DNA from: DATGKD01 sp035294855
GTDB taxonomy: Bacteria; Actinomycetota; Acidimicrobiia; Acidimicrobiales; UBA8190
Direction: 5' to 3'
Length of the DNA: 24,858 bases
Assembly: GCA_035294855.1 (NCBI GenBank)
Contig: DATGKD010000150.1
Location: 1 to 24,858 of the forward strand
The position numbers and the translations under genes were made by a program. Under the pieces are notes generated by a model, which saw only the letters and a program-made list of their open reading frames with translations, was not told where the DNA came from and searched no databases. Shown piece by piece: positions 17,071 through 23,137 of this stretch; positions within the stretch are counted from its first letter, which is position 1, and each line of letters opens with the position of its first letter.

Positions 17071-17700
17071 TCAGAGCCGGCGCAGCACCGTGACGACCCG
17101 TCCGTAGACGACGACGTCGGCGGGATCGAACTCCATCGGCTCCATCGACGGATTGGCCGGGGTGAGCACGACCTTCCCGCGGCGCCGCGCGAATGTCTTG
17201 ACCGTCGCCTCGTCGTCGGGGATCCCGGCCACCACGACGTCGCCGTTGTCCGCGTCCGGCTGCTGGCGCACGACGACGAAGTCACCGTCGAGGATCCCCG
17301 CCTCGATCATCGAGTCCCCCCGCACCCGGAGCATGAAGACCGACCCCGTGCCCGTGAAGTCCTCGGGGAGGGGAAGGAGCTCCTCGACGTTTTCGCTGGC
17401 GAGCACGCCGACGCCGGCGGCCACGTCACCGACGAGGGGCACGTGGCGAACCGGGCGCGCCGCCATGGCGGCGTGCGACGACGGGTCGAAGCGGACCTCG
17501 ATGGCGCGCGGCTTGGTCGGGTCGCGCCGCAGGTACCCCTCGCGCTGGAGGACGGCGAGGTGCGCATGGACCGTCGACGACGACGTGAGGCCGACGGCCT
17601 CCCCGATCTCGCGCACCGACGGCGGGTACCCGCGCCGGCGCAGGCTGTCCCCGATGAACTCGAGGATCTCGAGTCGCTTGCCCGTCAAGGTCTCCGCCAT
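17071..17700 (-). CDS. lexA: SOS repressor LexA (S24 autopeptidase)
   Basis: LexA represses the SOS regulon and cleaves itself when RecA filaments form. The 209-aa protein has an N-terminal winged helix (YPPSVREIGEAVGLTSSSTVHAHL) for operator binding. The scissile bond is A95-G96 in GDVAAGVG. The catalytic serine is S130 (GDSM) and the lysine is K168 (TVKTF). ATG at 17698-17700 was chosen because it gives the normal MAETLTGKRLEILEFI start and is preceded by a Shine-Dalgarno-like AGGGGAG on the minus strand; the much longer open frame upstream crosses the operator region. Two LexA-type boxes (17741-17754 and 17784-17797) lie over its promoter, which indicates autoregulation. The divergent LysM gene has its own pair. 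Confidence 0.97.
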   Translation of the reverse strand: MAETLTGKRLEILEFIGDSLRRRGYPPSVREIGEAVGLTSSSTVHAHLAVLQREGYLRRDPTKPRAIEVRFDPSSHAAMAARPVRHVPLVGDVAAGVGVLASENVEELLPLPEDFTGTGSVFMLRVRGDSMIEAGILDGDFVVVRQQPDADNGDVVVAGIPDDEATVKTFARRRGKVVLTPANPSMEPMEFDPADVVVYGRVVTVLRRL

Positions 17701-17740
17701 GGCTCCCCTCTCGAAGACTGGCCTGCCGACACCAGCCTCC

Positions 17741-17754
17741 CGAACACCAGTTCG
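17741..17754. promoter_or_regulatory. LexA operator A (lexA promoter, start-site position)
   Basis: CGAACACCAGTTCG has perfect CGAAC-N4-GTTCG half sites, the Gram-positive/actinobacterial SOS box. It lies about 41-54 nt upstream of the lexA ATG and covers the transcription start predicted from the TACCAT hexamer on the minus strand (17758-17763). Confidence 0.82.
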
Positions 17755-17757
17755 GCC

Positions 17758-17786
17758 ATGGTACCGACCGTCGCGGTCCGATACAA
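17758..17786 (-). promoter_or_regulatory. Putative lexA promoter
   Basis: On the minus strand TTGTAT (17786-17781) and TACCAT (17763-17758) are separated by 17 nt. The -35 match is weak (TTG only) but the spacing is ideal. Operator B overlaps the -35 and operator A covers the expected start site. Confidence 0.45.
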
Positions 17787-17797
17787 ACACCTGTTCG
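17784..17797. promoter_or_regulatory. LexA operator B (lexA promoter, -35 position)
   Basis: CAAACACCTGTTCG matches CGAAC-N4-GTTCG with one substitution in the left half site. It is 43 bp from operator A and is probably the weaker site of the pair. Confidence 0.68.
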
Positions 17798-17817
17798 TGT
17801 CGCCGACGTCCCCACCT

Positions 17818-17831
17818 CACCGACGTCGGTG
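17818..17831. repeat. Unassigned 14-bp palindrome in the lexA upstream region
   Basis: CACCGACGTCGGTG is a perfect palindrome between the two operator pairs and differs from the SOS box. A partial copy (CGCCGACGTC) lies at 17801-17810. Its role is unknown; it could bind a second regulator or be chance in GC-rich DNA. Confidence 0.4.
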
Positions 17832-17913
17832 TTACACCTCGTTGCCAACCTGGGCCCCGTGCGAGCGACGGAAACCACGGCCTGCGCCGGAGGCGGCATC
17901 CCCGGATCCCCCC

Positions 17914-17942
17914 TTGACACGAACACGTGTTCGTGTTGGGAT
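17914..17942 (+). promoter_or_regulatory. SOS-controlled promoter of the LysM gene
   Basis: A perfect -35 TTGACA (17914-17919) is separated by exactly 17 nt from TGGGAT (17937-17942). The spacer is filled by LexA operator C, so LexA binding would block RNA polymerase directly. The expected start is near 17949. Confidence 0.72.
17920..17933. promoter_or_regulatory. LexA operator C (LysM gene promoter spacer)
   Basis: CGAACACGTGTTCG is a perfect SOS box and the core of a perfect 20-bp palindrome (17917-17936, ACACGAACACGTGTTCGTGT). It is the strongest of the four operators and lies between the -35 and -10 elements. Confidence 0.9.
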
Positions 17943-17948
17943 GGACAG

Positions 17949-17987
17949 GTGGCGAACGTACGTTCGGGTGACCGGGGCCGGCCGTGA
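17949..17987 (+). CDS. Possible leaderless 12-codon leader ORF coupled to the LysM gene
   Basis: A GTG lies 6 nt after the -10 hexamer TGGGAT, the same spacing seen at the leaderless genes of this window. It opens a 12-codon frame (V-A-N-V-R-S-G-D-R-G-R-P) whose TGA overlaps the LysM GTG as GTGA. The frame also contains operator D. It may couple translation into the LysM gene, which has no clear Shine-Dalgarno. The reading is speculative; it may be chance. Confidence 0.25.
   Translation: MANVRSGDRGRP
17953..17966. promoter_or_regulatory. LexA operator D (downstream of the LysM gene start site)
   Basis: CGAACGTACGTTCG is a perfect palindrome with CGAAC-N4-GTTCG half sites, 33 bp from operator C. 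It lies a few bases after the predicted transcription start. Confidence 0.8.
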
Positions 17988-18499
17988 CGGACCTCCTCGT
18001 CGCGCCCCAGAGTCCATTTCCGCAGGACGACGGCGGCGCCCTGCCCGGCGCCCCGGTGCGCCGCTGCCCGGAGCGCCCCGCCCGCAGGCGGCCACGGGCC
18101 ACACCGCTTCTCAGTCCGACCCTGCCCGAGCCGGAGCGCAGCACGCACCGAGCCCGTCCCACGCGGGCGCGGTGCGATGACGCCGGTCGCCTCGCCGCCC
18201 GCGCCGCGGCGCGGCGCCGCCGGCGGATTCTGCTCGGGTCCCTGGCGGCGGCACTGCTGACCGCCCTCGCCCTGCCGTGGAGCGGAACCGGGGGCCACCC
18301 CCTCGCCACCCCCGGTCCCGCCCTGGCGGGGGAACGCGTCGCCCATCACGCGGACTACGTCGTCCTTCGCGGGGACACGCTGTGGTCGATTGCGCAGCGT
18401 CTCGACCCGAGCGGGGACCCCAGACCGGTCGTGGACAAGCTCGCCGCGCAAGTCGGTGGCGACGTGGTCGTGCCGGGGGAACACCTGCTTCTTCCCTGA
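17984..18499 (+). CDS. LysM-domain membrane protein, probable SOS-induced cell-division inhibitor (YneA/DivS/Rv2719c type)
   Basis: The 171-aa protein has a basic, Pro/Arg-rich cytoplasmic N-terminus, one membrane segment (about 82-99, preceded by RRRRR) and a C-terminal LysM domain (about 124-171, starting YVVLRGDTLWSIAQRL). LysM binds peptidoglycan, so the domain would face the wall. Small membrane-anchored proteins divergent from lexA are the SOS division inhibitors known as YneA in Bacillus, DivS in Corynebacterium and Rv2719c/ChiZ in Mycobacterium. Position next to lexA, two LexA operators at the promoter and the following nrdR all fit. The start is less certain: GTG 17984 has only a weak GGGG upstream. 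No catalytic domain is present. The function is inferred from context and architecture, not from close sequence identity. Confidence 0.8.
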   Translation: MTDLLVAPQSPFPQDDGGALPGAPVRRCPERPARRRPRATPLLSPTLPEPERSTHRARPTRARCDDAGRLAARAAARRRRRILLGSLAAALLTALALPWSGTGGHPLATPGPALAGERVAHHADYVVLRGDTLWSIAQRLDPSGDPRPVVDKLAAQVGGDVVVPGEHLLLP

Positions 18500-18521
18500 C
18501 GGGCCGCCGACACCTGGGCGG

Positions 18522-18527
18522 TACCGT
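18522..18527 (+). promoter_or_regulatory. Putative -10 element of leaderless nrdR
   Basis: TACCGT lies 7 nt before the GTG of nrdR, in the 35-nt gap after the LysM gene, so nrdR may have a LexA-independent transcript besides any read-through. Confidence 0.45.
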
Positions 18528-18534
18528 GGGCCGC

Positions 18535-19005
18535 GTGCGCTGCCCGTGGTGCCAGAGCCTCGAGGACAAGGTCGTCGACTCGCGCCTGGCCGAGGACGGG
18601 GTCGCCATCCGTCGACGCCGGGAGTGCCTGTCGTGCAACCGGCGCTTCACCACCTACGAGCGGCTCGAGGAAGCACCCTTGTGGGTGGTGAAACGAGGCG
18701 GCCAGCGCGAACCGTTCGAGCGCGGCAAGGTCGTGGCCGGCGTGCGCGCCGCCACCAAGAACCGGCCGGTGAGCGAAGAAGAGCTCGAGGACATCGCCCA
18801 GCAAGTCGAAGAGGCGCTTCGCGGCGAGGGCGCCGAGGTTACGAGCCAGCAGATCGGGGTGACCGTGCTGGAACGCCTCCGCCAGGTCGACGACGTTGCG
18901 TACCTGCGCTTCGCATCGGTGTACAAGGGCTTCGAGGATGTCGGCGACTTCCAGCGCGAGGTGGGCCTGCTCACGAAGACGACCGAGCCCAAACGCAGGG
19001 ACTGA
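18535..19005 (+). CDS. nrdR: Transcriptional repressor NrdR
   Basis: NrdR senses ATP/dATP and represses ribonucleotide reductase genes by binding paired NrdR boxes. The 156-aa protein has the N-terminal zinc ribbon with C3, C6, C31 and C34 (CPWC and CLSC) and the RRRECLSCNRRFTTYER block. An ATP-cone follows (VVKRGGQREPFERGKVVAGVRAA), and the conserved YLRFASVYKGFED segment is near the C-terminus. GTG 18535 gives the invariant MRCPWC start; the longer upstream frame overlaps the LysM gene. It follows the SOS inhibitor, as in M. tuberculosis (Rv2719c-Rv2718c). No nrd genes or NrdR boxes were seen in the window. Confidence 0.97.
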   Translation: MRCPWCQSLEDKVVDSRLAEDGVAIRRRRECLSCNRRFTTYERLEEAPLWVVKRGGQREPFERGKVVAGVRAATKNRPVSEEELEDIAQQVEEALRGEGAEVTSQQIGVTVLERLRQVDDVAYLRFASVYKGFEDVGDFQREVGLLTKTTEPKRRD

Positions 19006-19008
19006 TTG

Positions 19009-19716
19009 GTGGCCGAGCTGCTCGACGCCCTGCCGGCGTGCGTGCTCGCCGTGTACGCGCACCCCGACGATCCGGACGTGTCGTGCGGCGGGACGCTGGC
19101 GCGCTGGGCGCGCGCCGGCGCCGAGGTGCACGCGCTGGTGTGCACGAACGGCGACAAGGGGAGCGCCGACCCGGGCACCGACCCACGAGAGCTGGCCCGC
19201 CGGCGCGCCCGCGAGTGCAGCGAGTCCGCGGCCGTGCTCGGCCTCGCCGGCCACGACATCCTCGGCTACCCCGACGGCGAATTGACCGATGACGCGGCGT
19301 TCCGGGGGGAGATCGTGGGCTTCATCCGGCGCCTCCGTCCCTCGATGGTGCTCGGGCCCGACCCGACGGCGGTGTTCTTCGGCGAGGAGTACTTCAACCA
19401 CCGTGACCACCGGGTGACGGGGTTCGCGCTTCTCGATGCCGTGTCGCCGGCGGCTGCGCTTCCGCACTACTTCCCCGGGGCAGGCCCCGCGCATCAGGTC
19501 GAGACGGTCCTGTTGTCCGGGACGCTCGACCCCACGGTGTGGGTGGACGTCACCGACACGGTCGAGGACAAGGCGAAGGCGGTGTCGTGCCACCGCAGCC
19601 AGGTCGCCGACGACGGCGAGTGGGCGCGGCGGGCCGTCCGCGAGCGCGCCCGTGAAGAGGGTCGCCGGGCGGGTGTGGCGTACGCCGAGGGCTTTCGCCG
19701 TCTGCGTCTCGCCTAG
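19009..19716 (+). CDS. PIG-L family zinc-dependent N-acetylglucosaminyl deacetylase-like protein
   Basis: The 235-aa protein has the metal motif AHPDDPD (H18, D20, D21) near the N-terminus and the second histidine motif NHRDH in the middle. These define the PIG-L/LmbE fold, which deacetylates N-acetylglucosamine-linked substrates. In actinomycetes relatives include MshB and Mca of mycothiol metabolism, but this protein is shorter than either as I recall them, and the substrate cannot be assigned. The start is either TTG 19006 or GTG 19009, both directly after the nrdR stop; GTG is preferred. It is probably co-transcribed with nrdR. dinB follows after 20-odd nt. Confidence 0.87.
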   Translation: MAELLDALPACVLAVYAHPDDPDVSCGGTLARWARAGAEVHALVCTNGDKGSADPGTDPRELARRRARECSESAAVLGLAGHDILGYPDGELTDDAAFRGEIVGFIRRLRPSMVLGPDPTAVFFGEEYFNHRDHRVTGFALLDAVSPAAALPHYFPGAGPAHQVETVLLSGTLDPTVWVDVTDTVEDKAKAVSCHRSQVADDGEWARRAVRERAREEGRRAGVAYAEGFRRLRLA

Positions 19717-19727
19717 CGGGCGGGCGC

Positions 19728-19732
19728 GGAGG
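19728..19732 (+). promoter_or_regulatory. Ribosome binding site of dinB
   Basis: GGAGG lies 7 nt before GTG 19740 and 4 nt before GTG 19737, favouring the second GTG. Confidence 0.55.
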
Positions 19733-19739
19733 CACGGTG

Positions 19740-21215
19740 GTGGGCGGCTCGGATCCCGATGCTCCCGAGTGGGCCCTGCCTGATTCAGCACCGGCTGACT
19801 CAGCACAGGCTGATTTAGCACCGTGCACGGTGCTGCACGTCGACATGGACTCGTTCTTCGCCTCCGTCGAGGTGCTCGACGACCCGTCGCTCGCGGGCCG
19901 GCCGGTGATCGTGGGGGGAGAGGGCCGCCGCGGCGTGGTGGCGTCGTGCACGTACGAAGCGCGCTCCTACGGCATCCACTCGGCGATGCCGTCCATGGAG
20001 GCGCGCCGGCGCTGTCCCCACGCGGTGTTCGTGTCGGGCCGGTATGCGCGCTATGCCGAGATGAGCGAGCGGCTGCACGACATCCTGCGCCGCTTTTCGC
20101 CGGTGATCGAAGGCGTCGGGCTGGACGAGGCGTTCATCGACGTGTCAGGAGCGCGCCGGGCCGTCGGCGAGCCGGTCGCGGTGGCGCACGCCATCCGGCG
20201 CGCCGTGCGAGACGAGCTCGGGCTCGAGTGCGCGGTCGGGGTGGCGCGCACCAAGCTCATCGCCAAGCTGGCGTCACGCGCCGCGAAGCCCGTGGCGTCG
20301 CCCGAGGGGCCGCGACCCGGACGGGGGGTCGTGGCCGTCGTACCGTCCGAGGAATTGGCGTTCCTCCACCCGTTGCCGGTGCGGGCGCTTTGGGGCGTGG
20401 GCCCGGCCACCGCCGCCCGGCTCGAGAACCTCGGCGTGAGCACCGTGGAAGAGCTGGCCACCGTGCCCGAAGACGCGCTGCGCCGGGCCGTCGGGGATGC
20501 CCACGGCCAGCTGCTCGCCGCCCTCGCACGGGCGGAGGACCCCCGTGTCGTGGAAGCGTCCCGGGAGGCCAAGTCTGTCGGTCACGAGGAGACCTTCTCC
20601 ACGGACCTGCACAGCCACGGGGAGCTGCACACCAGGGTGGTCCGCATGGCGGACGCCGTGGCCCGGCGGCTGCAGGAGGCGTCGCTCAGCGGACGGACCG
20701 TCACGATCAAGGTGCGCTACGGCGACTTCGCGACGATCACGCGGTCGCACACGCTGCCGAGCGCGCTCGACTCGCCGCGCGCCCTGGCCGCACTGGCCGA
20801 GGCGCTGCTCGACACCGTGGAGGTGGGACCCGGGGTCCGGCTCCTCGGCGTGTCGGTGTCCTCGCTCGAGAACGCCGGCGAGCACGCGCGCCAGCTTTCG
20901 TTCGACCAGCTGTCGATCGACCGACCGTCGGTCCACCCGCTGTCGGTCGAGGGCGCCGCCGCAGGCGAGCGGGTGCACGACGGGCGCGTGGCGGTGGACG
21001 AGGGCCGCTCGGGCGATGAAGAGGAGGAAGTCCGTCGTCCCCGAGCCCGCGGCACGGCGTGGGACGAGGTCGAGGCCGCCGTGTCCGCCATCCGCGGCCG
21101 CTACGGGCACGCATCGATCGGCCCCGCCGCGCTCGTGAGCGACAAGGGGTTGTCGGTGAAGCGACGTGGCGATACCCAGTGGGGTCCGAGCGACGTGCCT
21201 CATGAGGAGCGGTGA
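19740..21215 (+). CDS. dinB: DNA polymerase IV (Y family)
   Basis: This is a translesion DNA polymerase. The palm motifs are DMDSFFASVE (first metal aspartate) and GLDEAFIDVSG (second carboxylate pair). VGVARTKLIAKLASRAAKP and the helix-hairpin-helix-like LWGVGPATAARLENLGV thumb segment follow, then the little-finger domain. RQLSFDQL near residue 385 resembles a beta-clamp-binding motif. It has a long, polar C-terminal extension of about 100 residues ending in a helix also seen in actinobacterial DinB. The N-terminal 30 residues before the catalytic core are a low-complexity A-D-S-A-P repeat. A GTG at 19830 could be a shorter start. No LexA box was found upstream, so SOS control is not supported despite the lexA neighbourhood. 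Confidence 0.93.
   Translation: MGGSDPDAPEWALPDSAPADSAQADLAPCTVLHVDMDSFFASVEVLDDPSLAGRPVIVGGEGRRGVVASCTYEARSYGIHSAMPSMEARRRCPHAVFVSGRYARYAEMSERLHDILRRFSPVIEGVGLDEAFIDVSGARRAVGEPVAVAHAIRRAVRDELGLECAVGVARTKLIAKLASRAAKPVASPEGPRPGRGVVAVVPSEELAFLHPLPVRALWGVGPATAARLENLGVSTVEELATVPEDALRRAVGDAHGQLLAALARAEDPRVVEASREAKSVGHEETFSTDLHSHGELHTRVVRMADAVARRLQEASLSGRTVTIKVRYGDFATITRSHTLPSALDSPRALAALAEALLDTVEVGPGVRLLGVSVSSLENAGEHARQLSFDQLSIDRPSVHPLSVEGAAAGERVHDGRVAVDEGRSGDEEEEVRRPRARGTAWDEVEAAVSAIRGRYGHASIGPAALVSDKGLSVKRRGDTQWGPSDVPHEER
19777..19833 (+). repeat. Three 15-nt tandem repeats and a 16-bp palindrome at the start of dinB
   Basis: Three copies of a GCTGAYTCAGCACMG-like unit with 15-nt period encode the repeated pentapeptide P/A-D-S/L-A-P/Q. 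The third copy runs into the perfect palindrome GCACCGTGCACGGTGC (19818-19833), which abuts the conserved core of the polymerase. This stretch is less GC-rich than its surroundings. Confidence 0.7.
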
Positions 21216-21343
21216 TGCGCGGGCGCGCCCGTGCCTTCGAGTCGGTGCGGGAGTCGGGCGGGGGCCGCCAGAATTGGGCTGTGACCTGGGCTTCGATGGG
21301 TGCGGGAGGCGGCCGGTGCGCCGCGCTTGCTTTGCTGGCGCCG

Positions 21344-21372
21344 TTGTCAGGGAACAGGACCGTGCCTAAGAT
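21344..21372 (+). promoter_or_regulatory. Sigma-70-type promoter of the DUF3040 gene
   Basis: TTGTCA (21344-21349) and TAAGAT (21367-21372) are separated by exactly 17 nt, the clearest unregulated vegetative promoter in the window. The expected start near 21379 gives a leader of about 39 nt that includes GGAAGGGG. Confidence 0.75.
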
Positions 21373-21403
21373 TGTTTTCCGACACGTCGCAGCGCGCGCA
21401 GCC

Positions 21404-21411
21404 GGAAGGGG
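21404..21411 (+). promoter_or_regulatory. Strong ribosome binding site of the DUF3040 gene
   Basis: GGAAGGGG lies 6 nt before GTG 21418, which decides that start over GTG 21412. Confidence 0.65.
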
Positions 21412-21417
21412 GTGAGC

Positions 21418-21792
21418 GTGCCGCTCTCCGAGCACGAACAGCGGGTTCTGCACGAGCTGGAACAAGCCCTGTACCAGCAGGACCCGGCCTTCGCGGACCG
21501 CGTGCGGACGGAGAACGTGTACCGCTATGCCGGTCGGTACCTCAAATGGTCCGTGGTCGGGTTCGTCATCGGCCTCGCGGTGATGCTCGCCTTCTTCACC
21601 ACGTCCGTCTACCTCGGCTTCCTCGGCGTGCTCATCATGTTCGGCTCCCTCGTCGCGTTCTGGACGAATGTGCGCCGCATGGGCAAGGCCGGATGGGAGG
21701 ACCTCGGACGCTCGCTGCGGGCGCAGGGAGTGAGCCACGCGCTCCAGGACACGCGTGGGTGGCTGCGCAATCGCTTCCGCCGAAACAGCTGA
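21418..21792 (+). CDS. DUF3040-type small membrane protein
   Basis: The 124-aa protein begins PLSEHEQRVLHELEQAL, the recognisable start of the actinobacterial DUF3040 family. Two closely spaced membrane helices follow (about residues 46-62 and 66-83), then a basic cytoplasmic tail (RGWLRNRFRRNS). The function is unknown; the acidic N-terminal helix suggests a cytoplasmic interaction surface. The gene has its own vegetative promoter and a strong ribosome binding site, so it is probably well expressed. GTG 21418 was preferred to GTG 21412 on spacing. In the actinobacterial chromosomes I recall, members of this family lie upstream of mraZ, which agrees with the operator at the right edge. Confidence 0.86.
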   Translation: MPLSEHEQRVLHELEQALYQQDPAFADRVRTENVYRYAGRYLKWSVVGFVIGLAVMLAFFTTSVYLGFLGVLIMFGSLVAFWTNVRRMGKAGWEDLGRSLRAQGVSHALQDTRGWLRNRFRRNS

Positions 21793-21899
21793 CGCGTCGC
21801 GAGACGGCAGCGGCAGAGCGCAGCGGTAGCGGCAGCGGGTAGCGTCCCCGCCCGCCTCTCACCCCGTACGAACTCCGTCACCGCGGCGCGCAGGCGAGG

Positions 21900-21905
21900 T
21901 ACGGT
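21900..21905 (+). promoter_or_regulatory. Putative -10 element of the ROK kinase gene
   Basis: TACGGT lies 9 nt before GTG 21915. A second hexamer, TAGCGT (21840-21845), lies upstream beside a run of GCAGCGG-like short repeats (about 21806-21838). Confidence 0.4.
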
Positions 21906-21914
21906 CGCCTGCCT

Positions 21915-22808
21915 GTGGAGCGGCCTGCAGATCGGCCTGGAGAGCGGTGCCTCGCCGTCGACATCGGAGGGACCAAGCTGGCCGCGGGCCTCGTCCGCCG
22001 CGACGGCGTCGTCGAGGTCGAACGGCGTGTGCCCACCCCCGTCACGACGGACGCCGAGGTCGTGTTCGAGGCGCTCTCCCAGCTCGTCGTCGAGCTGAAC
22101 GACGACCGACCAGGCTGCTGTGGCGTGGGGTGCGGCGGCCCGATGGACCTGACCGCCGGGAAGGTGTCGCCGCTCAACATCCCCGCGTGGCGTGGCTTCC
22201 CGCTCCGGGAGCGAGTCGAGGCGTTGACGGGGCTGTCGGTGGTGCTGGACAACGACGCCAAGGCGTTGGCGCTCGCAGAAGGCTGGACGGGCGCGGCCGC
22301 GGGCCGACCGGCCTATATCGCCATGGTGGTGTCGACGGGCGTCGGGGGCGGCATCGTCCTCGACGGGCGTCTGCTCCACGGTGCGACGGGCAACGCCGGC
22401 CACGTGGGCCACGTGATCGTGGAACCGGATGGGCGGGCGTGCGCGTGCGGGGGGCGTGGCTGTCTCGAGGCCGAGGCGTCGGGTACCGCCATCGCGGCGA
22501 TCACGGGCCGGCCGCCGTGCGATGCCGGCCCCGAGGTCGTGGTGCGCACCGGGTGCCTGGTGGGCCGCGCGGTCGCCTCGGTGGTGAGCCTCCTCGACCT
22601 CGACCTCGCCGTGGTGGGCGGTTCGGTGGCCCTTGGGTTCGGCACACCGTTCTTCGAGGCCGCGAACGCCGAACTGCACGCTCGGGCCCGGTTGTCGTAC
22701 ACCACGTCGGCGCGCATCGTGCCGAGCACCCTCGGGCGCAGCGGGCCTCTCGTCGGGGCGGCCGCGCTCGCGTGGCGTTCGCCCTACACGGAGGACACGC
22801 GCCCGTGA
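21915..22808 (+). CDS. ROK-family sugar kinase (glucokinase-like)
   Basis: The 297-aa protein has the ATP-phosphate motif DIGGTK (16-21) and the sugar-binding/catalytic segment VVLDNDAKAL with the base aspartate. The second phosphate loop is STGVGGGIV, and the ROK zinc site is GNAGHVGH followed by CACGGRGCLE. There is no N-terminal helix-turn-helix, so it is an enzyme rather than a NagC/XylR repressor. Glucose is the most likely substrate for actinobacterial members of this size, but N-acetylmannosamine or other hexoses cannot be excluded. GTG 21915 gives a normal N-terminus. The next gene overlaps its stop by 4 nt, which indicates translational coupling. Confidence 0.88.
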   Translation: MERPADRPGERCLAVDIGGTKLAAGLVRRDGVVEVERRVPTPVTTDAEVVFEALSQLVVELNDDRPGCCGVGCGGPMDLTAGKVSPLNIPAWRGFPLRERVEALTGLSVVLDNDAKALALAEGWTGAAAGRPAYIAMVVSTGVGGGIVLDGRLLHGATGNAGHVGHVIVEPDGRACACGGRGCLEAEASGTAIAAITGRPPCDAGPEVVVRTGCLVGRAVASVVSLLDLDLAVVGGSVALGFGTPFFEAANAELHARARLSYTTSARIVPSTLGRSGPLVGAAALAWRSPYTEDTRP

Positions 22809-23101
22809 GCGCGTCGCCGGCCGGCGCGCGCGACGAAGGGGTCCGGCGCGCCGTGGTACCCGTCTTCCGCTCGCTCGGGCGCCGGCCATGGTTGTTGCCC
22901 GCGGCGCTGTCGGGAGTGCTGCGGCTGGCTCGCCCGGGATGGTGGCGACGGTGGCCGCCGTTGCCGTTGCCGGATCCCGAGCTGTGGCGCTTCCGTATGC
23001 AGACCGCGTACGGAGGGACCGGGGATGCCGTCCCCGACGAAGACGATGTCGTGTCCTTCGTGGAATGGAGCCGCGCCATGCGTCACTGGCGCAGGAACTG
23101 A
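22805..23101 (+). CDS. Small Trp-rich basic protein of unknown function
   Basis: The 98-aa protein starts at GTG 22805, overlapping the ROK kinase stop as GTGA. It has an Arg-rich first half (FRSLGRRPWLLPAALSGVLRLA) that could form an amphipathic helix. A compact GWWRRWPPLPLPD segment and an acidic-to-aromatic C-terminal half (DEDDVVSFVEWSRAMRHW) follow. No signal peptide, zinc motif or enzyme signature is visible. The frame has normal codon bias from this GTG onward and ends in TGA before the HNH gene. I do not recognise a named domain; similar short proteins may exist in related actinobacteria, but this was not tested. Coupling with the kinase is the only functional hint. Confidence 0.72.
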   Translation: MSASPAGARDEGVRRAVVPVFRSLGRRPWLLPAALSGVLRLARPGWWRRWPPLPLPDPELWRFRMQTAYGGTGDAVPDEDDVVSFVEWSRAMRHWRRN

Positions 23102-23137
23102 GGGGGGAACTGGCCGGGGAACGCGGTCTCGGACGAG

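Larger units (their letters stand above)
21216..21417 (+). other. Intergenic region between dinB and the DUF3040 gene
   Basis: These 202 nt hold a 12-bp palindrome CGGGCGCGCCCG (21220-21231) that may help end the dinB transcript, and the DUF3040 promoter and ribosome binding site. No other gene is supported; the short open frames here have no family features. Confidence 0.5.

Noticed and set aside
17941..18180. ATG-started 80-codon frame overlapping the LysM gene start
   Set aside because: Its translation is Arg/Pro/Gly low-complexity without a domain, and the LysM frame across the same DNA is better supported.
17701..18534. NrdR box (ACAC-AT-rich-GTGT) near nrdR
   Set aside because: The ACAC...GTGT ends at 17917-17936 belong to the LexA palindrome with a GC-rich centre, not to an NrdR box.
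19717..19739. SOS box for dinB
   Set aside because: No CGAAC-N4-GTTCG or near match in the short upstream region, so SOS induction of dinB is not supported here.
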